A stretch of 64,000 nt of DNA from an uncultured Bacteroides sp. (lineage in GTDB: Bacteria; Bacteroidota; Bacteroidia; Bacteroidales; Bacteroidaceae). How positions within the stretch are numbered: the stretch's first letter is position 1; the number at the start of each line of letters is the position of its first letter. Position numbers and translations under genes: made by a program. Below, piece after piece: positions 1 to 12,623 of this stretch. The stretch spans positions 558,001 to 622,000 of the forward strand of contig NZ_OY782493.1 in the NCBI RefSeq assembly GCF_963677715.1, in the 5' to 3' direction. The notes under the pieces are model-generated. The model was given only the letters and a program-made list of their open reading frames with translations, was not told where the DNA came from and did no database searches.

Positions 1-345
1 TTTAGTTTGCGACAGATAAGAATTGACAAACTGAAGAAGTACTTCCGTGGTATCGCTGGCTCCCCCCAGACCGTGGCGCACCTGGTGTTCCATTAGATTG
101 GAGAAACCGAAGCCACGGGCAATGGCAAACAATATGGCCAGAATGGGAACGATGGATAGCAAGGTACTGTAAGTTAGCGCCGAAGCTTTATTCACAATTC
201 GATCTTTTGAAAAGCGATTTACGCATAGATAAATCGTTTTTATAATGGTATAAAGTGAGAACTTTGTCTTTGTAACTTCGCTTTCCGTTATACGCCAGAT
301 GTCGTATGTCAAAAATTCCCAGATAAAGTTTATTTTTTTATTCAT
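1..345 (-). CDS. YihY/BrkB family inner membrane protein, N-terminal part
   Basis: Reading the minus strand from an ATG at 345 gives 115 codons with no stop, so the gene runs off the left edge and only the N-terminus is present. The visible protein has a charged start, a stretch with NKASALTYSTLLSIVPILA at about residues 58-76, and an RGFGFSN segment. The ALTYSTLLSIVP pattern is typical of the YihY/BrkB family of six-helix membrane proteins, once annotated as RNase BN. The function of the family is unsettled. The assignment rests on the N-terminal third only. rnpB lies just upstream on the same strand. Confidence 0.8.
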   Translation of the reverse strand, partial: MNKKINFIWEFLTYDIWRITESEVTKTKFSLYTIIKTIYLCVNRFSKDRIVNKASALTYSTLLSIVPILAILFAIARGFGFSNLMEHQVRHGLGGASDTTEVLLQFVNSYLSQTK

Positions 346-407
346 GAGTAATAGTCTTTTTGAAAGATTGCACTATAATGAATGGGTCCTTTCTGTAGTA
401 TATAAAA

Positions 408-768
408 AAAGCAGTCAGCCTGTAAGCCGGGTTCTGTACTCTAATGAATAGGGTGTCTGTCATTTATCTGAGTGATGTGTTACCAAATCACTTTAGCGGT
501 CTACCCTCCAACATGGAGCGAGCAACTCTCATAATGTCGGTATACATGACCTTACAACTCCTAAGATGCACAGCCCGTCGTGTCACCACGCGGCTGGTGG
601 GCTCTTACCCCGCCTTCTCACCCTTACTGCTTCCCGACGGAAGTAGCGGTTTTTTTCTTCTGCATTACTCTACCCTCGCGGACAGCTTTCTGTTAGGAAG
701 TAGGATGCTCTGTGTTGCCCGGACTTTCCTCTTGCGAAAATGCAAGCGACAAACCAGCCAACTGCTTT
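408..768 (-). ncRNA. rnpB: RNase P RNA (bacterial type)
   Basis: Catalytic RNA of RNase P, which trims the 5' leaders of tRNA precursors. The minus strand carries the two universal signatures: GAGGAAAGTCCGGGC near the 5' end (plus positions about 718-735) and ACAGAACCCGGCTTA near the 3' end (about 424-439). The ends can pair into helix P1 (AAGCAGT with ACTGCTT), and the 3' end runs into a U-tract at 404-410. A TACTTTTG box on the minus strand (plus 775-782) fits transcription starting near 768. Ends are estimated to within about 10 bases. The open frames across this interval are shadows of the RNA. Confidence 0.95.
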
Positions 769-774
769 CTATTG

Positions 775-782
775 CAAAAGTA
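775..782 (-). promoter_or_regulatory. -7 box for rnpB
   Basis: The minus strand reads TACTTTTG, a match to the Bacteroidota -7 consensus TAnnTTTG, 7 bases before the expected 5' end of RNase P RNA. No clear TTTG -33 element is present. Confidence 0.55.
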
Positions 783-921
783 AACAAATTTTCGGAGATG
801 TAAGCAAGTTAATCTTCTGATTTTGTTTCTTTTCGTTTAGAACTGGGCCATAGAGCTTATTCTTTTTGTTAGCAATTTCCTAATTATTCTAAAAAAATGT
901 ATCGCAAATTGAATAATTATC

Positions 922-929
922 TATCTTTG
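922..929 (+). promoter_or_regulatory. -7 box of the murein peptide operon
   Basis: TATCTTTG matches TAnnTTTG and lies 30 bases before the NlpC/P60 start codon. It is the likely promoter for the three genes that follow, which are separated by only 28 and 17 bases. Confidence 0.55.
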
Positions 930-958
930 CTATTGCATAACCCCCAAATCTTTTTGTA

Positions 959-2161
959 ATGAAGAAAAATATTCCCCTCTTATTACTGTTGTTGGCAGTG
1001 TCTGCTTGTGTTGGTACCGCAGACAAAAATGAAAAAAAACTACCCGGAGAAATTACTGAATTAGCCGATAGTGTGCGTAAACAGTTTATTCCCGATAAAC
1101 GTGTTGCAGTGCTTGACGCTGACTATGTTGTATCTGCAAAGCATGTTCTATTGAAGGGCGTCACTACATCTGCTGAAGCAAAATCGGCTTTGCTATCGGG
1201 GTTAAAGAAAGAGAAATATCAGGTAACCGACAGCCTGCTATTATTGCCCGATAGTGCAGGGCTTGAAGGAAAAGTTTTCGGTATTGTTGATTTATCAGTA
1301 TGTAATTTGCGTGCAGAACCCGATTTCTCTTCAGAGATGACAACACAGGCATTATTGGGAATGCCGGTAAAAGTGTTACAGAGTGATGGCTGGCTTCGTA
1401 TTCAGACTCCTGATAATTATATTGCGTGGGTACATAGAGCAGGTGTCTATTCTGTCACCAAGCAAGAATACGATGCATGGAACAGAACCGATAAAATTGT
1501 GGTCACTGCCCACTACGGATTTACTTATCAAAAACCGGATGACACTTCTCAATCGGTGTCGGATGTAGTAGCTGGTAATCGTTTGAAATGGGAAGGTACT
1601 GAAGGCAGCTATTATAAAGTAGTCTATCCGGATGGACGGCAGGCATATATTGCTAAATCTCTTTCTATGCCTGAAAAAGAATGGAAGGCGACGGTTAAGC
1701 AAGATGCGTCAAGTATTATTCGTACGGCTTATACGTTGATGGGAGTACCTTATCTTTGGGCAGGAATGTCTTCAAAGGGTGCCGATTGTAGCGGTTTTGT
1801 GCGTAATGTTTTATTTATGCATAACATAATAATTCCTCGTGATGCTTCTCAGCAGGCATATGTAGGGCAACATATAGACATTGCACCCGATTTTGGCAAT
1901 GTACAGCCGGGAGACCTTATCTTTTTTGGACACAAAGCTACTATTCAAAGAAAAGAGCATGTGTCACATGTGGCTATATATATTGGTAACAAGAAATTTA
2001 TTCATTCACTAGGCGATGTACATGTAAGTAGTTTCAATCCGGTAGATAAGGATTATGATGAGTATGATCTGAACCGGATGCTATTTGCCGTTCGCATTCT
2101 CAATGGGATTGGGACACCAGGAATTAATACAACCGATACAAATCCTTATTATAATAATTAA
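959..2161 (+). CDS. NlpC/P60 murein peptide hydrolase, lipoprotein
   Basis: A 400-residue exported cysteine peptidase. A lipoprotein signal (LLAVSAC, Cys17) points to an envelope location. The middle carries SH3-like segments (about 105-160 and 175-235), and the C-terminal NlpC/P60 domain has the catalytic Cys277 in GADCSGFVR and His337 in VSHVAIYIG. Bacteroides homologues of this architecture cleave the gamma-D-Glu-diamino acid bond of muropeptides that have a free N-terminal L-Ala, releasing L-Ala-D-Glu. That specificity is inferred here. It is first in an operon with a dipeptide epimerase that would use exactly this product, which strengthens the call. Confidence 0.9.
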   Translation: MKKNIPLLLLLLAVSACVGTADKNEKKLPGEITELADSVRKQFIPDKRVAVLDADYVVSAKHVLLKGVTTSAEAKSALLSGLKKEKYQVTDSLLLLPDSAGLEGKVFGIVDLSVCNLRAEPDFSSEMTTQALLGMPVKVLQSDGWLRIQTPDNYIAWVHRAGVYSVTKQEYDAWNRTDKIVVTAHYGFTYQKPDDTSQSVSDVVAGNRLKWEGTEGSYYKVVYPDGRQAYIAKSLSMPEKEWKATVKQDASSIIRTAYTLMGVPYLWAGMSSKGADCSGFVRNVLFMHNIIIPRDASQQAYVGQHIDIAPDFGNVQPGDLIFFGHKATIQRKEHVSHVAIYIGNKKFIHSLGDVHVSSFNPVDKDYDEYDLNRMLFAVRILNGIGTPGINTTDTNPYYNN

Positions 2162-2189
2162 ATTCTTCACGCTTAAATACACAAAACTC

Positions 2190-3341
2190 ATGGCTCAAAA
2201 CAGAAGAGATTTTCTTAGAACAGCAGCCTTTGCAGCTATTGGCTCGGGAATGGTTGTTAATAATGTATTTGCCGGACAATCTCCGGTGCCGTTTTCTATA
2301 AATAAACTAGGAAAGGGAGGAAAAATGAAATTTACGTTTCAACCTTATGATTTAAAATTGAAGCATGTGTTTACGGTTGCTTCTTTCTCACGTACATCAA
2401 CCCCCGATGTACAAGTCGAAATAGAATATGAAGGCATCATCGGTTATGGCGAGGCTTCTATGCCTCCTTATTTGGGCGAATCGGTGGAATCGGTGATGAA
2501 CTTTTTAAAGAAAGTAAATCTGGAGCAATTCAATGATCCTTTTCAACTGGAAGATATTTTAGCTTATATAGATGGTATTATGCCCGGAAATACTGCAGCC
2601 AAAGCATCTGTTGACATAGCTCTGCATGATTTGGTTGGAAAGTTGTTGGGGGCACCTTGGTATAAAATATGGGGACTTGATAAAGCAAAAGCTCCTTCTA
2701 CTACTTTTACTATAGGCATTGATACGCCGGAGGTAGTACGTGCAAAAACCTTAGAAGTAGCCGGACAATTCAACCTGTTGAAGGTAAAGCTAGGGCGTGA
2801 CAACGATAAAGAGATGATACAGACTATTCGATCGGTAAGTAAATTACCTATCGCCGTTGATATTAATCAGGGATGGACAGATAAATATTATGCGCTGGAT
2901 ATGATACACTGGCTGAAGGAGCAGGGCATTGTGATGGTGGAGCAGCCCATGCCGAAAACTCAGCTCGATGATATTGCATGGGTTACACAACAAAGCCCGC
3001 TACCTATCTTTGCCGATGAGTCTCTGCAACGTTTAGGCGATATTGTGAAGCTAAAAGATGCTTTTAACGGAATCAACATTAAACTGATGAAATGTACCGG
3101 AATGCGTGAAGCATGGAAGATGGTGACCCTCGGTCGCGCTCTTGGCATGCGGATAATGGTAGGTTGCATGACGGAGACATCGTGTGCGGTATCCGCCGCC
3201 GCACAATTTTCTCCTGCGGTAGATTTTGCTGATTTGGACGGGAATTTGCTGATTGCCAATGATCGCTTTAAAGGAATGCAAGTTGTCAAGGGTAAAATTA
3301 CGCTCAATGATCTTCCGGGTATTGGTATTACTAAATTATAA
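2190..3341 (+). CDS. L-Ala-D/L-Glu dipeptide epimerase with twin-arginine signal
   Basis: Enolase-superfamily enzyme that interconverts L-Ala-D-Glu and L-Ala-L-Glu from murein. The start at 2190 is preferred over an upstream ATG at 2085 because the latter lies inside the previous gene and 2190 gives a clean export signal, with NRRDFLRTAA followed by a hydrophobic stretch ending in VFAG. After an N-terminal capping domain, the barrel shows the KVKLG lysine, metal ligands in AVDINQGW, VEQPMP and FADES, and the second lysine in NIKLMK. The protein is 383 residues. The twin-arginine signal implies a folded enzyme acting outside the cytoplasm, unlike E. coli YcjG. It lies 28 bases after the NlpC/P60 gene. 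Confidence 0.87.
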   Translation: MAQNRRDFLRTAAFAAIGSGMVVNNVFAGQSPVPFSINKLGKGGKMKFTFQPYDLKLKHVFTVASFSRTSTPDVQVEIEYEGIIGYGEASMPPYLGESVESVMNFLKKVNLEQFNDPFQLEDILAYIDGIMPGNTAAKASVDIALHDLVGKLLGAPWYKIWGLDKAKAPSTTFTIGIDTPEVVRAKTLEVAGQFNLLKVKLGRDNDKEMIQTIRSVSKLPIAVDINQGWTDKYYALDMIHWLKEQGIVMVEQPMPKTQLDDIAWVTQQSPLPIFADESLQRLGDIVKLKDAFNGINIKLMKCTGMREAWKMVTLGRALGMRIMVGCMTETSCAVSAAAQFSPAVDFADLDGNLLIANDRFKGMQVVKGKITLNDLPGIGITKL

Positions 3342-3358
3342 ATTTTAGTAGTGAAACT

Positions 3359-4684
3359 ATGAAAAGCCTGATCTATCTTGCCGGGTTGCTTTTTTTTATA
3401 GGTTGCACACCCAAACCTGCTCCTGTGAATAATTGGGAGCAGGAACGGCTGAATCGAATAAAAATAGATTTTTGCCTTTCGGAAGCACAGGTAAAGGAGT
3501 ATATACGCAAATACATACCTGATGTGACCGATGAACAGATGCGTCAATGGGAAAAAGATAAAGCCTTGGAATATATGATGATAGACGGTAAAAAGTGTTA
3601 TTTTCGTAATGCCGGCCCTAATTTATTTCGTATTGATTCTGCCGCTTACTGTGTAAAGGTAGCCAAAGAGGGAGTATTTCTCAGTGGTAGCGAGCAGGTA
3701 AATAAAATACATCTTCCGGAGGTTATTGAGGCGGTGAAACAATCGGGTAATGACACGGTGATGCCTAAGCATATGCGGGTGACCTATACGATTACCGTAG
3801 ATGCAAATGCTGTGCCCGAGGGTAAAACAATTCGATGCTGGTTGCCTTATCCGCGCACGGACCAGCGCAGGCAGCGGCAGGTGAAGTTTATTCGTGCCAG
3901 CGAGCCTAAGTATACATTTTCTCCGGCATCATGCCAGCATAGTACTTTGTATATGGAAAAGAAAGCTGTGAGAAATGAGCCTACTGTCTTTTCCGAATCA
4001 TTTGAGTATACTTCTTATGCCGAATGGCATCGGCTGAAACCCGAAGATATAATTCCTTATGACACAACGAGTACGCTATATAAGAAGTACACGGCGGAAC
4101 GTGAAACGCACATTCGCTTTTCTCCGCGCATAAGGGAGCTAGTTGCTAAACTCACCGAAGGAGAGAGCAATCCGTTGCTCAAGGCAAGACGCATCTTTAC
4201 TTGGATTAATCGTTATTTTCCCTGGGCTTCTGCCCGTGAATATTCTACTATCGAAAATATCCCTGAATATGTGTTGGATAATCGTCATGGCGATTGCGGG
4301 CAGGTTAGTCTGCTTTTCATCACTCTTTGTAGGTGCAGTGGCATTCCTGCTCATTTTCAAAGTGGATTTATGATGCATCCCGGCGCTTGGAATCTCCATG
4401 ATTGGGTGGAAATCTATTTTGAAGGAATAGGGTGGGTACCTGTCGATCAATCGTTTGGTATTCCTACTTTTGCTCAGGATGCTGATGAACGTATGTTTTT
4501 TCTCGGAGGTATTGATTCCTGGAGAATGATTGTGAATAGCGATTATTCTATGCCGCTTGTACCTGAAAAAAAATTTCCACGTAGCGAAACGGTTGATTTT
4601 CAGCGAGGAGAAGTAGAATGGGAGGGTGGTAATCTCTATTTTAATAAATGGAATTATGATATGAAGATTGATTATCTGAATTAA
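3359..4684 (+). CDS. Transglutaminase-like lipoprotein
   Basis: A 441-residue lipoprotein (lipobox FFIGC, Cys16). The N-terminal half has no recognised domain. The C-terminal half is a transglutaminase/protease-like fold with a full Cys-His-Asp triad: Cys313 in HGDCGQVS, His347 in NLHDWVE and Asp363 in VPVDQSFG. Bacterial members of this fold are usually thiol peptidases or amidases rather than crosslinkers. Being last in an operon with a murein endopeptidase and a dipeptide epimerase, 17 bases after the latter, it probably acts on peptides in the envelope. The substrate is not known from sequence. Confidence 0.83.
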   Translation: MKSLIYLAGLLFFIGCTPKPAPVNNWEQERLNRIKIDFCLSEAQVKEYIRKYIPDVTDEQMRQWEKDKALEYMMIDGKKCYFRNAGPNLFRIDSAAYCVKVAKEGVFLSGSEQVNKIHLPEVIEAVKQSGNDTVMPKHMRVTYTITVDANAVPEGKTIRCWLPYPRTDQRRQRQVKFIRASEPKYTFSPASCQHSTLYMEKKAVRNEPTVFSESFEYTSYAEWHRLKPEDIIPYDTTSTLYKKYTAERETHIRFSPRIRELVAKLTEGESNPLLKARRIFTWINRYFPWASAREYSTIENIPEYVLDNRHGDCGQVSLLFITLCRCSGIPAHFQSGFMMHPGAWNLHDWVEIYFEGIGWVPVDQSFGIPTFAQDADERMFFLGGIDSWRMIVNSDYSMPLVPEKKFPRSETVDFQRGEVEWEGGNLYFNKWNYDMKIDYLN

Positions 4685-4789
4685 CAGTTTCTTTTTTTAA
4701 TGAAAGGTATTCTCGGCTAATTTCTTTTTGAACAATTGCCTGTATCTCTTGTTAATGAGTAAATATAACACTTCTAATTAGTAATAATA

Positions 4790-7003
4790 ATGGGCAATAT
4801 AGAGAAAAGAGCGTTTCCCGTGCTTAATATGCATTGTGCGGGATGTGCTGTTAATGTAGAACGAACAGTAAGAAAACTTCCCGGCGTAAAAAATGCTTTT
4901 GTAAATTTGGCTACCAATATGCTCTCTGTATCTTATGAAAATGATAAATTGACTCCCGGAGAGATGCATGCGGCAGTACTGGCTGCCGGTTATGATCTTA
5001 TTATTGAAGATACACACAAACTGGAACGACAGGAAGAAGAACGGAAAAAACACTATCGCAGCCTTAAATTGAGGGTGATTGGTGCATGGGTATTCTCTAT
5101 ACCTATGTTAGTTCTTTCTATGGGTTTTGCACATACTATATATACTAATAATATTCTATTATTGCTTTCGCTGATTGTCATATTCTTTTTTGGCAGATCG
5201 TTTTATGTAAATGCGTGGAAACAAGCCCGTTTGGGGCGTAGCAACATGGATACTCTGGTGGCTTTAAGTACTTCTATTGCTTTCTTATTCAGTGTCTTTA
5301 ATACTTTTTTTCCCGAATTCTGGACAAGCCGTAATTTAGAACCACATGTATATTACGAGGCAGCTACGGTTATTATCGCCTTTGTACTTACCGGTAAACT
5401 GATGGAAGAGCGCGCTAAAGGCAATACTTCTAATTCCATTCGTAAATTGATGGGGCTTCAACCCAAAATGGCAAAAGTGCTGCGTGATGGGTTAGAAACG
5501 GATATTGCAATAGAATTACTGGAAGTTGGCGATCAGATTATAGTACGGCCCGGTGAACAGATTCCTATAGATGGGAAGCTATCCGAAGGATCTTCTTACG
5601 TAGATGAGAGTATGATTAGCGGCGAACCAGTTCCGGTGGAAAAAGGTGTAGGCGACAAAGTGTTGGCAGGAACCATTAATCAGAAAGGTTCATTTATTGT
5701 TAATGCTACTAAGGTTGGTAGAGATACGGTGTTGTCGCGCATCATTAATATGGTGCAGGAAGCCCAAGGAAGCAAAGCACCTGTGCAACGAATTGTAGAT
5801 AAAGTGACAGGGATCTTTGTTCCTGTAGTGTTAAGCATTTCTGTGCTTACATTTGTAATCTGGATGCTGGTGGGGGGAACGGCTTATTTTTCTCATGCTA
5901 TGCTTTCTGCTGTATCAGTACTTGTTATCGCTTGTCCGTGTGCATTGGGCCTTGCCACGCCTACGGCGCTGATGGTGGGTATTGGTAAAGCGGCTAATTA
6001 TCACATATTGATAAAAGATGCTGTTGCTTTGGAGCAAATGCACAAAGTAACTGCAATGGTGCTCGATAAAACAGGTACACTAACCGAGGGGCATCCCACG
6101 GTTTCTGCTTCTCTGTGGGAACGCCCCGAAGAGGAACACTTTAAAGATGTATTGCTTGCTGCCGAACTTAAATCTGAGCATCCCCTGGCGGAAGCTATTG
6201 TTGCGGCTTTGCGTGAAGAAGGCATTACTCCGGCTGTGCTCGATACTTTTGACAGTATTACCGGCAAGGGAATTAAAGTTATTTATCAAGGAAAGAGATA
6301 TTGGGCTGGAAGTCATAAACTGCTGAAAGATTTCAGAGCGGGTATCTCCGATGTTATGGTTGGTATGCTGGCACAATACCAGTCGGCTGGAAATAGTATC
6401 GTCTATTTTGGTTGCGAAAATAACTTGTTGGCGGTGATTGCCATTGCTGACCAGATAAAACAGACTTCCATTGAAGCCGTAAAGGAACTGAAGCGATTGA
6501 ATATTAATATTTATATGCTTACCGGAGACGGTGAGAGAACTGCTTCTGCCGTTGCTGCACGTTTGGGTATAGATGATTTCATGTCCGATGCGATGCCGGG
6601 CGACAAAGAGTTATTTGTGAACGAACTGCAATTACAGGGCAAAACGGTGGCCATGGTAGGTGATGGCATAAACGATTCGCAAGCATTGGCTCGGGCGGAT
6701 GTCAGCATAGCCATGGGCAAGGGCGCTGATATCGCGATGGATGTAGCTATGGTAACGTTAATGACTTCGGATTTGTTGATGCTTTCAAAAGCATTCTTAT
6801 TATCCAATCAGACGGTTCGCCTCATCCACCAAAATCTTTTTTGGGCATTTATTTATAACTTGGTAGGTATTCCTATTGCCGCCGGATTATTTTTCCCGCT
6901 GAATGGATTATTACTTAATCCCATGTTGGCCAGTGCGGCGATGGCTTTTTCATCCGTTAGTGTTGTGCTAAACAGTTTAAGTTTAGGGCGCAGGAAACTT
7001 TAG
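4790..7003 (+). CDS. copA: Copper-translocating P-type ATPase
   Basis: A 737-residue P1B-type ATPase that exports Cu(+) from the cytoplasm using ATP. In order: one N-terminal heavy-metal domain (MHCAGC, Cys16 and Cys19), paired transmembrane helices, an actuator domain with [10 protein letters not shown], the CPC metal site at 382-384, the phosphorylated Asp426 in DKTGTLTEG, the HP locus (EHPLAEAIV), and [15 protein letters not shown] motif with a CxxC domain indicates Cu or Ag rather than Zn or Cd. No chaperone or metal regulator gene is adjacent. It precedes lipB by 27 bases on the same strand. Confidence 0.93.
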   Translation: MGNIEKRAFPVLNMHCAGCAVNVERTVRKLPGVKNAFVNLATNMLSVSYENDKLTPGEMHAAVLAAGYDLIIEDTHKLERQEEERKKHYRSLKLRVIGAWVFSIPMLVLSMGFAHTIYTNNILLLLSLIVIFFFGRSFYVNAWKQARLGRSNMDTLVALSTSIAFLFSVFNTFFPEFWTSRNLEPHVYYEAATVIIAFVLTGKLMEERAKGNTSNSIRKLMGLQPKMAKVLRDGLETDIAIELLEVGDQIIVRPGEQIPIDGKLSEGSSYVDESMISGEPVPVEKGVGDKVLAGTINQKGSFIVNATKVGRDTVLSRIINMVQEAQGSKAPVQRIVDKVTGIFVPVVLSISVLTFVIWMLVGGTAYFSHAMLSAVSVLVIACPCALGLATPTALMVGIGKAANYHILIKDAVALEQMHKVTAMVLDKTGTLTEGHPTVSASLWERPEEEHFKDVLLAAELKSEHPLAEAIVAALREEGITPAVLDTFDSITGKGIKVIYQGKRYWAGSHKLLKDFRAGISDVMVGMLAQYQSAGNSIVYFGCENNLLAVIAIADQIKQTSIEAVKELKRLNINIYMLTGDGERTASAVAARLGIDDFMSDAMPGDKELFVNELQLQGKTVAMVGDGINDSQALARADVSIAMGKGADIAMDVAMVTLMTSDLLMLSKAFLLSNQTVRLIHQNLFWAFIYNLVGIPIAAGLFFPLNGLLLNPMLASAAMAFSSVSVVLNSLSLGRRKL

Positions 7004-7030
7004 TTTATTTGTCTTATATACTGCATAAAT

Positions 7031-7702
7031 ATGAAACTGACCTTCATCGATTGGAAATTACGCTCATATTCTGAAGCTTGGGAACAGCAGACAGAAATGT
7101 TCAATGCTCTCATTCGAGCTAAACTGAATGGAGAAACTTATAAGAATAATATTATTTTCTGTGAGCATCCGCACGTTTATACCCTAGGCAAAAGCGGTAA
7201 GGAAAATAACATGTTGCTTAATGAAGAACAACTCAATGCTATTCATGCTACACTTATCCATATAGATCGTGGTGGAGACATCACTTATCACGGTCCCGGG
7301 CAATTGGTTTGCTACCCCATCATTAATCTTGATGAATATAAGCTTGGATTGAAAGAATATGTGCACTTGCTTGAAGAAGCGGTTATTCGGGTGTGTGCAT
7401 CTTATGGGGTTACTGCCGGTCGGTTAGATAAATCGACTGGTGTATGGTTGGATGTAGGAACCCCCCGTGAAAGAAAAATTTGTGCTATTGGTGTGCGATG
7501 CAGTCACTATGTAACGATGCATGGCCTTGCTTTTAATATCAATACAGACTTACGTTATTTCAGTTACATTCATCCTTGTGGCTTTATTGATAAGGGGGTT
7601 ACTTCGCTGCAGCAGGAACTGGGCAAGGAAATAGCTATGAGTGAAGTTAAGCTGAGGCTTCAGCAAGAAATCAACCGGCTCTTGGATGGCAAAGCCGGTT
7701 AA
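7031..7702 (+). CDS. lipB: Octanoyl-[acyl carrier protein]:protein octanoyltransferase
   Basis: Transfers octanoate from acyl carrier protein to lipoyl domains, the first step of de novo lipoate synthesis. The 223-residue protein shows the RGGDITYHGPGQLV family signature, Lys149 in ERKICAIGVR and the acyl-accepting Cys183 in HPCGF, with GLAFNINTDL between them. Length and motif order are as expected for LipB. lipA is not in this window. It is convergent with the thioredoxin gene, whose stop lies 12 bases downstream. Confidence 0.95.
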   Translation: MKLTFIDWKLRSYSEAWEQQTEMFNALIRAKLNGETYKNNIIFCEHPHVYTLGKSGKENNMLLNEEQLNAIHATLIHIDRGGDITYHGPGQLVCYPIINLDEYKLGLKEYVHLLEEAVIRVCASYGVTAGRLDKSTGVWLDVGTPRERKICAIGVRCSHYVTMHGLAFNINTDLRYFSYIHPCGFIDKGVTSLQQELGKEIAMSEVKLRLQQEINRLLDGKAG

Positions 7703-7713
7703 TTTCTTTATGC

Positions 7714-8181
7714 CTATTTTTTGAGCAATACTTTTTCAATGCCATCTTTTAGTGAAGCTTTCGGCATGGCTCCCTGAGCCATTTGTGGCTGGCCCTCCAT
7801 AGGCACAAACAACAAGGTAGGAATGCTGCGAATTCCGAATGCGGCTGCTAGCTCTTGTTCCTCTTCAGTATTCACTTTGTAAACATAAATTTTTCCGTCA
7901 TACTCATCGGCCAATTCTTCTAGTAGGGGCGCAATCATTTTGCATGGACCGCACCATGAGGCATAAAAATCTATAATAGCCGGTTTGTCTCCTAAGTATT
8001 TCCATTCAGTGGGGTTTGTTTCATAATTGGCTACCTTAGTCAAAAAATCATCTTTAGTCAATGGTCTTGTTTTCATCTCACTTTTTGTTTTTATTGTTTC
8101 TTCTTTATTATTTTTTGATTGCCCGTTGCACGATACGAGAAATAAGGCCATAGACAACAGTGTAAATGTTGCTTTCTTCAT
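7714..8181 (-). CDS. Thioredoxin-fold lipoprotein
   Basis: 155 residues. The N-terminus is a lipoprotein signal (LFLVSCNGQS) followed by a Lys/Glu-rich linker of about 25 residues, then a thioredoxin fold with the active site WCGPCKM and the cis-proline loop SIPTLLF. It is therefore a thiol-disulfide oxidoreductase attached to the envelope rather than cytoplasmic thioredoxin. It lies 27 bases downstream of the small two-Cys membrane protein and is probably co-transcribed with it. The physiological partner is not shown by the sequence. Confidence 0.9.
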   Translation of the reverse strand: MKKATFTLLSMALFLVSCNGQSKNNKEETIKTKSEMKTRPLTKDDFLTKVANYETNPTEWKYLGDKPAIIDFYASWCGPCKMIAPLLEELADEYDGKIYVYKVNTEEEQELAAAFGIRSIPTLLFVPMEGQPQMAQGAMPKASLKDGIEKVLLKK

Positions 8182-8208
8182 TTTTTATATGTATGTTTCT
8201 TTAAATAC

Positions 8209-8424
8209 TCATTTATCCTTATTGCCTTTCTTTTGAAATAGGCTCAGGATTAACCCTCCTAGTACGGCCCCCCAGATAGCACTTATTATCGGCGATGAAG
8301 TAATAGGGCAGGTTCCACTTGTACATCCTATGTACAACCAGTAAAAATATCCGCTTGCAGCTCCTACGATTACTCCGATGAGCATCAGGATGTTTTTGTG
8401 TATCCACTCTTTTGGTTTTTCCAT
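8209..8424 (-). CDS. Small two-helix membrane protein with a Cys pair (DUF6132-like)
   Basis: 71 residues. Two hydrophobic helices (about 13-33 and 43-63) flank a short loop containing CTSGTCPITSSP. Both termini are rich in Lys, so the positive-inside rule puts the Cys loop in the periplasm. It resembles small Bacteroidota proteins annotated as DUF6132; that name is from memory and not checked. The gene lies directly upstream of the thioredoxin lipoprotein on the same strand, which suggests the two cysteines may be its redox substrate or partner. That link is inference. Confidence 0.72.
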   Translation of the reverse strand: MEKPKEWIHKNILMLIGVIVGAASGYFYWLYIGCTSGTCPITSSPIISAIWGAVLGGLILSLFQKKGNKDK

Positions 8425-8502
8425 TATCTTTGTTTTTCTATGTTTCTCCTAAAAACAATTTTCCTATGGAAAATGATTTAATGGTTAAGTTTGATTAACA
8501 TC

Positions 8503-9282
8503 TTATTTCTTCATGCGTAGTACCCGTATTCCTGTCCACCTCTTATTTTGTTTCAATTGGTTACTTAAAGCCAATTCTCCAACGATTACTTTGCCTTGTT
8601 TAGAAGAAGCATTAAGAAGGTGCAATTGATTTTTGATATAAATGGCTATTCCCAGATGGGCCACATCAAGTCCCGGAACATTGGTCGTAATGGCTATGAT
8701 GTCTCCGTTCTTAATCCATGGTAGTCCGTTTATCGGTAGCTTATTTTTTGGCAGCCAGTGCACTACTTGTCCGGACAATGCTTTTTCATAGCTTGCCATA
8801 CGTTCTATGTTTTCGGGAGAATTTTTTAGATGTTTGTATGAATCGGGATGAGTAGACATGTAGGAGAGTTGTACAGTAGTTGTCAGCGGGCTATTTGTTG
8901 CTGTAACATCCTGAATAAACCCCTTGCGGATATTATCGTTTATCCAATCGGTGATTTAGTGCAGTCGGGATGTGTAGCCGTCTATTTTTCCGTTTCGATA
9001 ACGAATTTGTTCCAGATTATTGCTAAAATCTCTTTCGCTCATATCATCTCCTTGCGTAGGGCATAGTGACATAGCTAATACATTCTCCACAAAAGTGGTA
9101 CAATCTACCTGATCGCAATTAATCACCAGTTCTTCGTCATCGTTTACTTCTAATGTATTCGCCACATAGGGTACACCTAACAACTTCAGTCCGTTACTGA
9201 GCATAGGGTTCGTCTCTTGTGCAATTGCGGGCATTGCTAACAATCCCGAGTAAAATAAGAGTGAAGCAATTATTTTCATCAT
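8503..9282 (-). pseudogene. DUF1460 amidase-like gene interrupted by an in-frame TAA
   Basis: The minus strand encodes one continuous protein of about 259 codons broken by a single TAA at 8958-8956. The upstream part (108 residues, signal peptide, VDCTTFVENV with the likely catalytic Cys) ends GYTSRLH. After the stop the same frame continues ITDWINDNIRKGF to SYMSTHPDSYKHL and on to 8503, including VAHLGIAIY with the likely His. No base is lost or gained. DUF1460 proteins resemble N-acetylmuramoyl-L-alanine amidases. A Tyr codon (TAT or TAC) mutated to TAA is a simple explanation. It could be a true nonsense mutation, a sequencing error or, less likely, readthrough. Confidence 0.85.
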
Positions 9283-9306
9283 TGAAGGGATATGAGTTAA
9301 ACTATT

Positions 9307-12585
<3,279 letters not shown>

Positions 12586-12623
12586 TTAAAGAGATTTTCG
12601 TGAATAAGGAAGAGATGTCTCGT

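Noticed and set aside
444-803. A 119-codon plus-strand frame
   Set aside because: It lies wholly across the RNase P RNA on the opposite strand; the translation has no protein character.
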